From NCBI GenBank assembly GCA_029907055.1, contig JARYMO010000083.1:1-6592 (forward strand): a stretch of DNA of 6,592 nucleotides, read 5' to 3'. This DNA comes from Syntrophomonadaceae bacterium (GTDB lineage Bacteria; Bacillota; Syntrophomonadia; Syntrophomonadales; Syntrophothermaceae). The position numbers and the translations under genes were made by a program. Under the pieces are notes generated by a model that saw only the letters and a program-made list of their open reading frames with translations, was not told the origin of the DNA and searched no databases. Below are positions 1 through 6,515 of this stretch, piece after piece. Each line of letters begins with the position of its first letter. Positions within the stretch are counted from its first letter, which is position 1.

Positions 1-45
1 CTGGAGCTTGAACTCCTGGTCATAACGGTGCCCCTTACTGGTCAT
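1..45 (-). CDS. Transposase OrfA of IS3-family type, N-terminal 15 codons (partial, runs off the left edge)
   Basis: The minus strand from 45 to 1 reads MTSKGHRYDQEFKLQ and stays open to the edge. The pattern basic/Tyr-x-x-Glu-Phe-Lys close to the initiator Met is the usual beginning of IS3/IS911-type OrfA proteins, whose N-terminal helix-turn-helix (HTH_Tnp_1) binds the terminal repeats; the next residues would normally read A-V-x-L. A strong ribosome binding site, GAGGGGG (plus-strand 54-60), lies 8 bases upstream of the ATG. In this family OrfA is normally joined to the DDE-type OrfB by a programmed -1 frameshift, but nothing of that is visible here. Only 15 residues can be read, so the family call rests on this motif together with the upstream terminal repeat. 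Confidence 0.65.
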   Translation of the reverse strand, partial: MTSKGHRYDQEFKLQ

Positions 46-87
46 TGTGGATACCCCCTCTTCACTGATCATATGTTTCTCTCTGAG

Positions 88-113
88 GTGTCCACAAAAA
101 CCGGTAGGGTGCA
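88..113 (-). repeat. Putative terminal inverted repeat of the IS3-like element
   Basis: Read on the minus strand, these 26 bases begin with TG and carry TACC and GTGGACAC blocks, the arrangement seen at IS3-subgroup ends. Only one copy is in the window, so pairing with the opposite end cannot be tested here. The base next to the proposed tip is 114; a 3-4 bp target duplication would begin with GGT or GGTT. Confidence 0.5.
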
Positions 114-201
114 GGTTTGTTGCAACTCGCCGGAATCTAACTACCAGTGGTTCCGGACTGGAGATGCCGGATTGTTTTGGCGAAAGGGCGTGCATTACAT
201 C

Positions 202-1326
202 ATGGGCCGCATGATATTTCACCACCCCCTGCCTGTCCGTCCCAAAGGTTGGTCCGGTAGCCAGGTGCGACCATACAAGATGATGGAAGCGTTTCGCGCC
301 ATAGGCTATGAAGTGGAGCCGGTGGTAGGATACGGGTCGGAGCGCCGGAAGGCAATCAACGACATCAAACGGGCAGCGAAGCAGGGCAAGCGGTACGATT
401 TCGTCTACTCGGAGTCCAGCACAATGCCGACCCTACTGACCGAGCCCCATCATGTGCCAACCTATCCTGCCTTGGACTTCAATTTTTTCAGTTGGGCACG
501 GGCAAGGTCGATTCCGATAGGACTGTTTTACCGTGACGTACACTGGAGGTACTCGTACTACCGCGATAGTCTGGTGTGGTTCAAGAAGGCAATTTCGCTC
601 CCCCTGTACTACTACGACCTGGCGAACTACCGATCTTTGGTGGACCATCTCTTCCTGCCGTCGATTGGCATGAGCTCTGCGTTACCGATAAAGTGGAACA
701 GGGGGATGAGTGCTCTGCCCCCCGGGGTAAGCGCCCTCCCTGCTGTCCAAGCGAACCCTCGACAACCCAGCAATGAGCTGGAGCTGCTGTACGTTGGCGG
801 TATAAAACCCCCTCTGTACGACCTCAGTCCCCTTTTCGAAACGGTACGCAAAGTCGGCGGCGTTCGCTTGACCCTGTGCTGCCGGCAACCAGAATGGGAG
901 AGCGTCGGTTCGTTCTATCGGGCAATGAGAACCGGCCAAGTCCGGACGGTTCATGTCCAGGGTGCGGAATTGCGTACACTTTATCTCAGCGCCGATATCT
1001 TTGTGCTCCTTCGGAATCCCCACGAGTACATCGACTTCGCCATGCCGGTGAAGGTCTTCGAAAGCTTGGGGTACGGGGTGCCAATACTGACACTGGACGG
1101 AACGGAGGCAGCGCGCTTCATCAGGGAAGAAGGCATTGGCTGGGTGGTTGGCTCAGTCGATGAAGCCTGTGGCGTGCTGCAGTACCTGAGGGACCACCGC
1201 GAAGAAGTGGATGCTATGAAGGAGCGCCTTTCGGGGATTCGGCTAAGACACACCTGGGAAGAGCGCGCTCGTCATGTTGCGCGGACCCTCACGGGGCAGT
1301 CCCAGGGCGGAGGTGAACCATCATGA
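202..1326 (+). CDS. Glycosyltransferase, GT4-like (GT-B fold), 'HHPLP' family
   Basis: Probable cytoplasmic glycosyltransferase moving a sugar from a nucleotide donor to a lipid-linked glycan; donor and acceptor are unknown. From Met at 202 it has 374 residues. It shows the family's N-terminal IFHHPLP strand (residues 5-11), a SG-S-Q-x-RPYK loop, the YSESSTMPT segment (69-77), and FYRDxHWR (109-116). The C-terminal donor-binding half begins around YVGGI (197-201). In place of the GT4 Glu-x7-Glu motif it has DFAMPVKVFE (278-287), so only the second acidic residue is kept; homologues I recall share this. The start at 202 fits the usual length and has a weak AAAGGG site at 184-188; ATG 211 is the alternative. 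The frame is open upstream, but that stretch includes IS sequence. The stop overlaps the next ATG by ATGA. Confidence 0.85.
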   Translation: MGRMIFHHPLPVRPKGWSGSQVRPYKMMEAFRAIGYEVEPVVGYGSERRKAINDIKRAAKQGKRYDFVYSESSTMPTLLTEPHHVPTYPALDFNFFSWARARSIPIGLFYRDVHWRYSYYRDSLVWFKKAISLPLYYYDLANYRSLVDHLFLPSIGMSSALPIKWNRGMSALPPGVSALPAVQANPRQPSNELELLYVGGIKPPLYDLSPLFETVRKVGGVRLTLCCRQPEWESVGSFYRAMRTGQVRTVHVQGAELRTLYLSADIFVLLRNPHEYIDFAMPVKVFESLGYGVPILTLDGTEAARFIREEGIGWVVGSVDEACGVLQYLRDHREEVDAMKERLSGIRLRHTWEERARHVARTLTGQSQGGGEPS

Positions 1327-2423
1327 GAATAGCATTCCTGGCCGGACACTCTTCGGTGCACACCGTGAAGTGGGTCAACGAGATGGCAACGCGCGGACAT
1401 GAGGTCCACCTCATCACCATGCATCCGGGAGGCGAACCGTTGCACACCGATGTCCAAGTGCACGGACTGCCCTTCAGGGCTCCGGCCGGATACTACTTGA
1501 ATGCCCCGCGCCTGAGGAGGCTGCTGAGCGACATTGAACCTGACATTCTCAACACGCATTATGCCAGCGGGTACGGTACCCTGGCACGTTTGTCCGGCTT
1601 TCACCCCAATCTGCTGTCTGTCTGGGGAAGTGATGTGTTCGACTTCCCCTATCGCTCACGGTCCAGCATGGAAATCATCAAGCGGAATCTGGCCGCGGCA
1701 GACCGCATCGCGTCGACCAGCACCGTCATGAAACGCCAAACTGAATCGATATGGCATCCGCAGCGGGAAATCGCGGTCACCCCGTTTGGCGTTGACTGTG
1801 AGCGGTTCAAGCCTGCCAGAGTCGGGCCGGTGCACGACCGGATCAGGGTTGGCACGGTCAAGAGGATGGCGCCCAAGTATGGCATATCAGTGCTGATCGA
1901 GGCCTTCTCCATCGCCAGGGGTCGGACTACCAGGGATATGGAGCTGGTTCTGGTGGGCGACGGGCCGGAGGAGGAGAAGCTCAAACGCCAGGCGCAACGG
2001 CTGGGGATAGCGTCCCGCGTTACCTTTGTGGGGCGCGTTCCCCATCGCACGGTACCTGACCACTTAAACCGCCTTGACATATATGTTGCGTTAAGTACAT
2101 TGGACAGCGAAAGCTTTGGCGTCGCTGTCGTGGAAGCCTCAGCTTGCGGTATCCCTGTGGTGGTATCCGATGTCGGGGGGCTGCCCGAGGTTGTAGTGGA
2201 TGGGTTGACCGGATTCATTGTGCCGCGCAATGATCCGGAAGCGGCGGCCGAACGGATTCTGCAACTGGCCAACGATGCGGCCCTGCGTAAGTCGATGGGC
2301 GCAGCGGGCCGCCGCTTCGTGCTGGACAATTATGAGTGGAACGAGACCGCGGACCGCATGGAGCGACTGTATCAGGTCGTCGTCGACGAATACCAGAGTA
2401 ATCGTGGAGGGGATAGGCGATGA
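1323..2423 (+). CDS. GT4-family glycosyltransferase
   Basis: Predicted retaining glycosyltransferase of the GT-B fold, adding a sugar to the growing glycan at the inner membrane face. The 366 residues match the usual length. The N-terminal acceptor domain starts MRIAFLAGHSSVHT and carries an HxxYASGYG-like loop and WGSDV (101-105). The C-terminal donor domain begins around GTVKRM (177-182), followed by VGDGPEEEKL (from 211) and the classical Glu-x7-Glu motif ESFGVAVVE (E263 and E271), which binds the nucleotide-sugar. The ending with RRFVLDNYEWN and WN-x-x-A is typical of GT4. The start is fixed by GGAGGTGA at 1309-1316, six bases before the ATG, and overlaps the upstream stop (ATGA), which implies translational coupling. 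Sugar specificity cannot be told from the sequence. Confidence 0.93.
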   Translation: MRIAFLAGHSSVHTVKWVNEMATRGHEVHLITMHPGGEPLHTDVQVHGLPFRAPAGYYLNAPRLRRLLSDIEPDILNTHYASGYGTLARLSGFHPNLLSVWGSDVFDFPYRSRSSMEIIKRNLAAADRIASTSTVMKRQTESIWHPQREIAVTPFGVDCERFKPARVGPVHDRIRVGTVKRMAPKYGISVLIEAFSIARGRTTRDMELVLVGDGPEEEKLKRQAQRLGIASRVTFVGRVPHRTVPDHLNRLDIYVALSTLDSESFGVAVVEASACGIPVVVSDVGGLPEVVVDGLTGFIVPRNDPEAAAERILQLANDAALRKSMGAAGRRFVLDNYEWNETADRMERLYQVVVDEYQSNRGGDRR

Positions 2424-3547
2424 GGCTGCTCACAGTAGTCGGTGCCCGCCCCCAGTTTGTTAAAGCGGCGACCGTGTCTCGGGCCATCGCGGCGCACAAC
2501 TCTGCTGGCGGCGTACCGCCAATCGCCGAGACCATCGTGCACACCGGCCAGCACTATGACCACAACATGTCCCAGCGGTTCTTCGAGGAGATGGACATTC
2601 CGCAACCCCGCTACAACCTTGGGGTCGGCAGCGGCCCGCACGGGGAGACCACGGGCAGAATGCTGGCGGGCATCGAGGAGGTTCTTCAGGCCGAACAACC
2701 GGACGTGGTGCTGGTGTACGGGGACACCAATAGCACGCTTGCGGCGGCGCTGGCGGCGGCCAAGCTGCACCTGCCAGTGGCGCACGTGGAGGCCGGGCTT
2801 CGTTCCTACAACATGCGGATGCCGGAGGAGGTCAACCGCCTGCTCACAGACCGCCTCTCGCGCTGGCTGTTCTGCCCCACGGTAACAGCGGTCAAAAACC
2901 TGGAGCGCGAGGGAATGCCGGCAGCGGTGGCGGTTGGACGCGAGCTTCAGGCTCAGGAGGTTCTGCAGGTGGGGGACGTGATGTACGATGCGGTGTTGCA
3001 TTACCGGGACCGAGCTCGTCCCAGCCCAGAAATCGGGGAGCTGCTGGGACGGTACCCGGAGGGCTTTTTCCTGGCCACCGTGCACCGGGCGGAGAACACC
3101 GACTCCATTGCCAACATTGGGGGCATTGTCAAGGCGCTGGAAACACTGTCGCGCCTTCTCCCGGTGGTCCTGCCGCTGCACCCCCGTACCCGCAGGGCGC
3201 TGGCGGCGGCCGGCATCCACACCGATGAACTGGTTACCATCGACCCCGTGGGGTATTTCGACATGCTGGTCCTGTTGGGGAAGTGCAGGGTGGTGTTGAC
3301 CGACAGTGGCGGGGTGCAGAAGGAGGCCTATTTCTTCGAGAAGCCCTGCGTCACCCTGCGCGAGGAAACGGAGTGGGTGGAGCTGGTGGAGGGCGGCTTC
3401 AATGTTCTAGTGGGGGCAGACCCGGATCGAATAGTTGTCGGCGCCGAGTCAATGCTCTGCACGAGGCCCTCTTTCGGACCACAGCTCTACGGCGACGGTA
3501 ACGCGGCCACAAGGGTCGTGCAGGCCATCGCGAGGTATGCGCCATGA
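2420..3547 (+). CDS. wecB: Non-hydrolysing UDP-N-acetylglucosamine 2-epimerase family protein (WecB/WbpI type)
   Basis: Cytosolic epimerase inverting C2 of a UDP-GlcNAc-type sugar to give a UDP-ManNAc-type donor. The 375 residues match the family. Visible in order are GARPQFVK (8-15), HTGQHYD, GDTNST (101-106), HVEAGLRS (122-129), PEEVNR (135-140), the His of TVHRAEN (H222) and a UDP-binding DSGGVQKEA. D102, E124, E137 and H222 appear to occupy the positions of the E. coli WecB catalytic residues (Asp95, Glu117, Glu131, His213). After DSGG it reads FFEKPCVTLREETEWVE, which resembles WbpI, the UDP-GlcNAc(3NAc)A 2-epimerase, more than classical WecB (E-A-x-x-x-x-KPV). The substrate is therefore either UDP-GlcNAc or a diacetamido-uronate; no C6 dehydrogenase is in the window. 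GGAGGGG at 2406-2412 and an ATGA overlap fix the start. Confidence 0.93.
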   Translation: MRLLTVVGARPQFVKAATVSRAIAAHNSAGGVPPIAETIVHTGQHYDHNMSQRFFEEMDIPQPRYNLGVGSGPHGETTGRMLAGIEEVLQAEQPDVVLVYGDTNSTLAAALAAAKLHLPVAHVEAGLRSYNMRMPEEVNRLLTDRLSRWLFCPTVTAVKNLEREGMPAAVAVGRELQAQEVLQVGDVMYDAVLHYRDRARPSPEIGELLGRYPEGFFLATVHRAENTDSIANIGGIVKALETLSRLLPVVLPLHPRTRRALAAAGIHTDELVTIDPVGYFDMLVLLGKCRVVLTDSGGVQKEAYFFEKPCVTLREETEWVELVEGGFNVLVGADPDRIVVGAESMLCTRPSFGPQLYGDGNAATRVVQAIARYAP

Positions 3548-4788
3548 ATATCCTGCTAATCAACCACTATGCGGGCTCGCCGTACCACGGGATGGAGTAC
3601 CGTCCCTACTATCTGGCGCGGGAGTGGACCCGAATGGGGCACCAGGTGACGGTGGTGGCCGCGACCTTTTCTCACCTGCGCTCCTCGAATCCGGAGTCCC
3701 TTCGGAGCCCGCTGCGGGAAGAAGTTATTGACGGCATCAGGTACTGGTGGATTCGCACCTCCCCGTACGTTGGGAACGGCCTTGGCCGCGTCCGCAACAT
3801 GCTGGAGTTTTGCTGGGGGCTGGCGCGCTGCGCCAAACGCGCGGCGGATGCCGTGAAACCGGGGCTGGTCATTGCGTCCTCGACCTACCCCCTGGACATC
3901 TTTTCCGCCCACGCCATTGCCCGCAGCAGGGGTGCGCGGCTGATTTTCGAGGTGCATGACCTGTGGCCCCTGTCACCCATGGAGCTGGGAGGCCTCCCCG
4001 CGTGGCACCCGTACATCGCCGTGATGCAGGTGGCGGAGAACTTTGCCTACCGGAAATGCGACAGGGTGGTGTCGCTGTTGCCCTGTGCCGAAGGGCACAT
4101 GAGAAAGCACGGGCTGGCGCCCGGGAAATTTGCCCACGTGCCGAACGGACTTGTGCCCGAGGAGTGGGAGGCGGCGCACAGCGCGCTGCCGTCGTTGCAC
4201 CAGGCTGCTCTCGAGCGCCTTCGTGACGACGGGCTATTCATCGTGGGCTACGCCGGGGCGCACGGGATAGCCAACGCGCTCGATACGCTCATCGATGCAG
4301 CGGAGCTGATGCGGGATCAGCCCGTGGCCGTGGTCCTGGTGGGGCAGGGACCCGAGAAGCAGCGGCTCCAGCAGGAGGTCAGGGAGCGAAGCCTGGCAAA
4401 CGTTGTTTTCCTGGACTCCGTCCCAAAGCCCGCTGTTCCTGCGCTGTTGAGCTGGATGGATGCGCTCTACATAGGCTTCAGAAAGATGCCGTTGTACAGG
4501 TTCGGAGTGAATCCAAACAAGCTGATGGACTACATGATGGCGGGGAAACCAGTGATACAGTCGCTCGAGGCTGCGAACGACATGGTCGCGGACGCCGGTT
4601 GCGGGATATCGGTTGCCGCCGGAGACGCTCACGCAGTGGCTGAGGCGGTGATGCGGATCATGGCCATGGACGAGAACCAGCGTGCAGCCATGGGAGCGCG
4701 GGGCTGGGAGTATGTGCTCAGGCACCACGACTACCGAGTGCTGGCGAAGAAGTTCCTGGAGGCGGTGATGGATGGCGAGTTATGTTGA
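3544..4788 (+). CDS. WbuB-like glycosyltransferase (GT4 superfamily)
   Basis: Predicted glycosyltransferase resembling the WbuB group, for which transfer of N-acetyl-fucosamine-type sugars in O-antigen clusters has been proposed; the sugar used here is unknown. The 414 residues match the family. Hallmarks are the start MNILLINHYAGSP, HGMEYRPYYLAREW, a basic EEVIDGIRYWW segment, EVHDLWPLSPMELGG (from residue 136, H138-D139), CDRVVSLLP, a VPNGL linker, and a donor domain with YAGAHGIANALDTL and VGQGPEKQRL. The GT4 acidic motif is altered to FGVNPNKLMDYM (320-331), with D329 in the second position and no Glu in the first; this is usual in the group. GAGGT at 3532-3536 lies 7 bases before the ATG, which overlaps the upstream stop (ATGA). 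Its 3' end overlaps the next gene by 17 bp. Confidence 0.9.
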   Translation: MNILLINHYAGSPYHGMEYRPYYLAREWTRMGHQVTVVAATFSHLRSSNPESLRSPLREEVIDGIRYWWIRTSPYVGNGLGRVRNMLEFCWGLARCAKRAADAVKPGLVIASSTYPLDIFSAHAIARSRGARLIFEVHDLWPLSPMELGGLPAWHPYIAVMQVAENFAYRKCDRVVSLLPCAEGHMRKHGLAPGKFAHVPNGLVPEEWEAAHSALPSLHQAALERLRDDGLFIVGYAGAHGIANALDTLIDAAELMRDQPVAVVLVGQGPEKQRLQQEVRERSLANVVFLDSVPKPAVPALLSWMDALYIGFRKMPLYRFGVNPNKLMDYMMAGKPVIQSLEAANDMVADAGCGISVAAGDAHAVAEAVMRIMAMDENQRAAMGARGWEYVLRHHDYRVLAKKFLEAVMDGELC

Positions 4789-5671
4789 GTGGCTAAAGCA
4801 TCAGGGTGTGCCGGTATACACTGATGAGCAAGGGGGGCAATGGCGCACTTATCAGAGAGCACTGGTGCCAGCGTCGCCCTTTCCAGTGCACATGGCGCCG
4901 GATGCCCGGAGCGTGAGGCGACTACTCAGGGAGTCAGGCGCGTTGCTGGCCCGGTGGACAGAGGAAGCCCCTGATGCGGATGCCACCGAATGGTGGTACG
5001 TGACGTGCATATCCTACAATCCTGGGCTGCTGTCATCCAACCTTCGGAGCAAGGTAAGTCGAGGAAGTCGGCGCAACATTGTGAAGAAGGTAAAGGCAGA
5101 GTGGCTGATGAGGAACGGTTACCGCTGTTACGCGGCGGCGTTTTCGCGTTACGCATATGCCACGCCGATGGACGAGTCAACATGGACTCACGGCATCCGA
5201 AGCACCATCGGGTGGGAGGAGTTGTTCGAGTACTGGGGGGTATTCAGGGACGGGGAGTTGATGGGGTATTGTCAGGCGATTGTGGACGGACACGAGGCCT
5301 GCACCAACGTGATCAAGTACCATCCTGACGGTCTCCGCGACTACGCTGGGTACGCGCTGACACACCATCTTCTCGAGTACTACGTGAAGGAGCGCGGCTA
5401 CAGGCTCAGCAATGGGTCGCGCTCAATCTCGCACGACACCAATATGCAGGATTTTCTTGCGAAGTTCGGCTTTCGGAAAGAGTACTGCCTGTTGAGGGTA
5501 GCCTACCGGCCGGTGGTGGATCTTGCGGTGAGGGCGCTGTATCCGTTTCGAGGGTTGATAAGCAGTTTGCAGGGGCGGCGAGCACAGCCTGTTTCCGCGA
5601 TTCTTTTCCAGGAGGAGTTGAAGAGGAGGTGTGTTGCTGGTGCCCTATTGCAGCCGGCGATGCGAAAATGA
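4772..5671 (+). CDS. FemAB/GNAT-like acyltransferase of a glycan locus
   Basis: Probable cytosolic N-acyltransferase with a GNAT fold of the FemAB-like type. By analogy such enzymes transfer an acyl or aminoacyl group to an amine; the acceptor could be an amino-sugar of this glycan (inference). In the 299 residues I see a WWYVTCISYNP strand, a basic NLRSKVSRGSRRNIVKK stretch, a GNAT-like core reading W-G-V-F-R-DGELMGYCQA, then VIKYHPDGLRDYAGYAL, and the distinctive SNGSRSISHDTNMQDFL (213-229) followed by KFGFRKEYC. I know this last motif from uncharacterised proteins in polysaccharide loci but not from a named enzyme. There is no signal peptide or clear membrane segment. GGAGG at 4758-4762 lies 9 bases before the ATG, inside the previous gene. 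It is the last gene of the coupled run. Confidence 0.7.
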   Translation: MASYVEWLKHQGVPVYTDEQGGQWRTYQRALVPASPFPVHMAPDARSVRRLLRESGALLARWTEEAPDADATEWWYVTCISYNPGLLSSNLRSKVSRGSRRNIVKKVKAEWLMRNGYRCYAAAFSRYAYATPMDESTWTHGIRSTIGWEELFEYWGVFRDGELMGYCQAIVDGHEACTNVIKYHPDGLRDYAGYALTHHLLEYYVKERGYRLSNGSRSISHDTNMQDFLAKFGFRKEYCLLRVAYRPVVDLAVRALYPFRGLISSLQGRRAQPVSAILFQEELKRRCVAGALLQPAMRK

Positions 5672-5870
5672 TGACCACGGTCGCCCAGCCGACATTGGGA
5701 AGTGAGGGCAGGGGTATTCTGCGACGAAGCGAACGAGAGCTCCAGACGGGCAATCCAAAAGTCTGGTTTCGGGCTGGCTGGGAGGCGGCACAAATTCAGC
5801 GTTAGATGAATCCCCTGGCAGGCGCGATACGAGTTAACGCTCAGTGCAAAAATGGGGAGGAAGAACACCC
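5672..5870 (+). other. Intergenic gap between the two gene blocks, no clear content
   Basis: This is the only real gap in the locus. It holds a short open frame of 45 codons (5668-5805, starting ATGATGACC) whose ATG overlaps the stop of the acyltransferase gene as ATGA. It has no Shine-Dalgarno and no protein family I recognise, so I do not call it a gene. There is a 6-bp inverted repeat, CCAGAC at 5742-5747 and GTCTGG at 5761-5766 with a 13-base loop, and a second, AGCGTTA at 5798-5804 and TAACGCT at 5835-5841 with a 30-base loop. Neither is followed by a T-run, so neither is a convincing terminator. I find no well-spaced sigma-70 promoter. Confidence 0.5.
5854..5860 (+). promoter_or_regulatory. 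Ribosome binding site deciding a GTG start
   Basis: GGGGAGG lies 10 bases before the GTG at 5871, which begins M-L-N-A-R-Q-R-F-F-K-R. An in-frame GTG at 5844 lies upstream of this site and has no Shine-Dalgarno of its own, so the shorter protein is preferred. It also matches the usual N-terminus of small phosphoglycosyl transferases, a few basic residues before the membrane helix. Confidence 0.75.
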
Positions 5871-6515
5871 GTGCTGAACGCACGCCAACGCTTCTTCAAG
5901 CGGGCCTTCGATATTCTTGCGGCGACGGCAGCGCTGGCGGTGTTGTGGTGGGGCATTCCCCCTGTCTGGCTCCTGGCACGTCTCAGCACTGGTGACACCG
6001 GATTCTTCACCCAGACCCGAGTGGGCATGAAGGGGAAGTACTTCCGTGTCATCAAGTTCCGGACGATGAGGCGAGTGCCTGGCAAGGATGGGACTGTGAC
6101 AACGGCCCGCGATGAGCGCATCACGGGCATCGGACGAGTGCTCCGCCGCTGGAAAATCGACGAACTGCCGCAATTGTTCAACGTCCTCGCAGGCGATATG
6201 AGCATTGTGGGACCCCGTCCCGATGTGCCAGGGTTTGCTGACGCGCTGCCTGAGCCTGAACGCAGCATCATCCTGTCGGTCCGGCCTGGCATCACTGGCC
6301 CCGCCGCGCTCAAGTACCGCGACGAGGAGACCATCCTGGCGCAGGTGGAGGACCCGGAAACCTACAACCGGGAGGTCATCTACCCGGACAAGGTGCGGCT
6401 GAACTGCGAATACGTGCAGCATTACAGCTTTGTCCGGGACATGTGGTATATCCTGGCCACCCTTGCGGGATACCGGTATCCAGAAATCGTCCGTGGCGAA
6501 GGAGAAATGTCGTGA
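5871..6515 (+). CDS. Undecaprenyl-phosphate sugar-1-phosphate transferase, small PglC/WcaJ-type (bacterial sugar transferase)
   Basis: Monotopic phosphoglycosyl transferase that moves a sugar-1-phosphate from a UDP-sugar to undecaprenyl phosphate, the first membrane step of glycan assembly. The 214 residues match the small PglC form without the large N-terminal membrane domain of WcaJ/WbaP. Visible are FFKRAFDIL, a hydrophobic segment at about 11-33 broken by IPP as in a re-entrant helix, QTRVGMKGKYFRVIKFRTM, D-x-RITGIGRVLRR, the catalytic pair D97-E98 in IDELPQLFNVLAGDMS, and IVGPRPD. It then reads VRPGITGPAALKYRDEE rather than the ITGLAQV of hexose-type enzymes. The UDP-amino-sugar is a likely substrate given the aminotransferase that follows (inference). 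The start is GTG, set by GGGGAGG at 5854-5860. The stop overlaps the next start as GTGA. Confidence 0.93.
   Translation: MLNARQRFFKRAFDILAATAALAVLWWGIPPVWLLARLSTGDTGFFTQTRVGMKGKYFRVIKFRTMRRVPGKDGTVTTARDERITGIGRVLRRWKIDELPQLFNVLAGDMSIVGPRPDVPGFADALPEPERSIILSVRPGITGPAALKYRDEETILAQVEDPETYNREVIYPDKVRLNCEYVQHYSFVRDMWYILATLAGYRYPEIVRGEGEMS

Larger units (their letters stand above)
1..113 (-). mobile_element. Terminal part of an IS3-family-like insertion sequence, cut by the window edge
   Basis: Read on the minus strand from base 113 leftward, the sequence starts TGCACCCTACC, continues to TTTTTGTGGACAC, and then gives a short leader, a Shine-Dalgarno and a transposase start. This matches the layout of an IS3-family left end: a terminal repeat beginning TG with a TACC and a GTGGACA block (as I remember IS3-subgroup ends), then orfA starting about 65-70 bp in. 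Here the ATG is 69 bases from the proposed end. A weak minus-strand promoter may lie inside it (TGGACA at 89-94, TATGAT at 68-73, spacer only 15). The rest of the element, its other end and any target duplication lie outside the window. The exact boundary at 113 is inferred, not proven. Confidence 0.7.

Noticed and set aside
117..143. Possible outward promoter created at the IS junction (TTGTTG and TAACTA)
   Set aside because: The spacing is about 15 bases and the boxes match the consensus poorly; not enough to call a promoter driving the operon.
1649..2329. 226-codon open frame on the minus strand
   Set aside because: It lies antisense inside a clear GT4 gene, has low-complexity Ser/Thr/Arg-rich composition typical of a shadow frame in GC-rich DNA, and no recognisable motif.
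2372..3220. 282-codon open frame on the minus strand
   Set aside because: It is antisense to the epimerase whose catalytic motifs are intact; the translation is rich in His, Arg and Gln and resembles no family.
5695..5720. Possible promoter TTGGGA and TATTCT before block B
   Set aside because: The spacer is only 14 bases and both boxes are imperfect.
5742..5766. Inverted repeat CCAGAC/GTCTGG as a terminator
   Set aside because: The stem is only 6 bp with a 13-base loop and is followed by TTTCGGG, not a T-run.
5844..5870. Upstream GTG start for the phosphoglycosyl transferase
   Set aside because: The strong GGGGAGG at 5854-5860 lies downstream of it and is correctly spaced for GTG 5871; the extra nine residues are not family-like.
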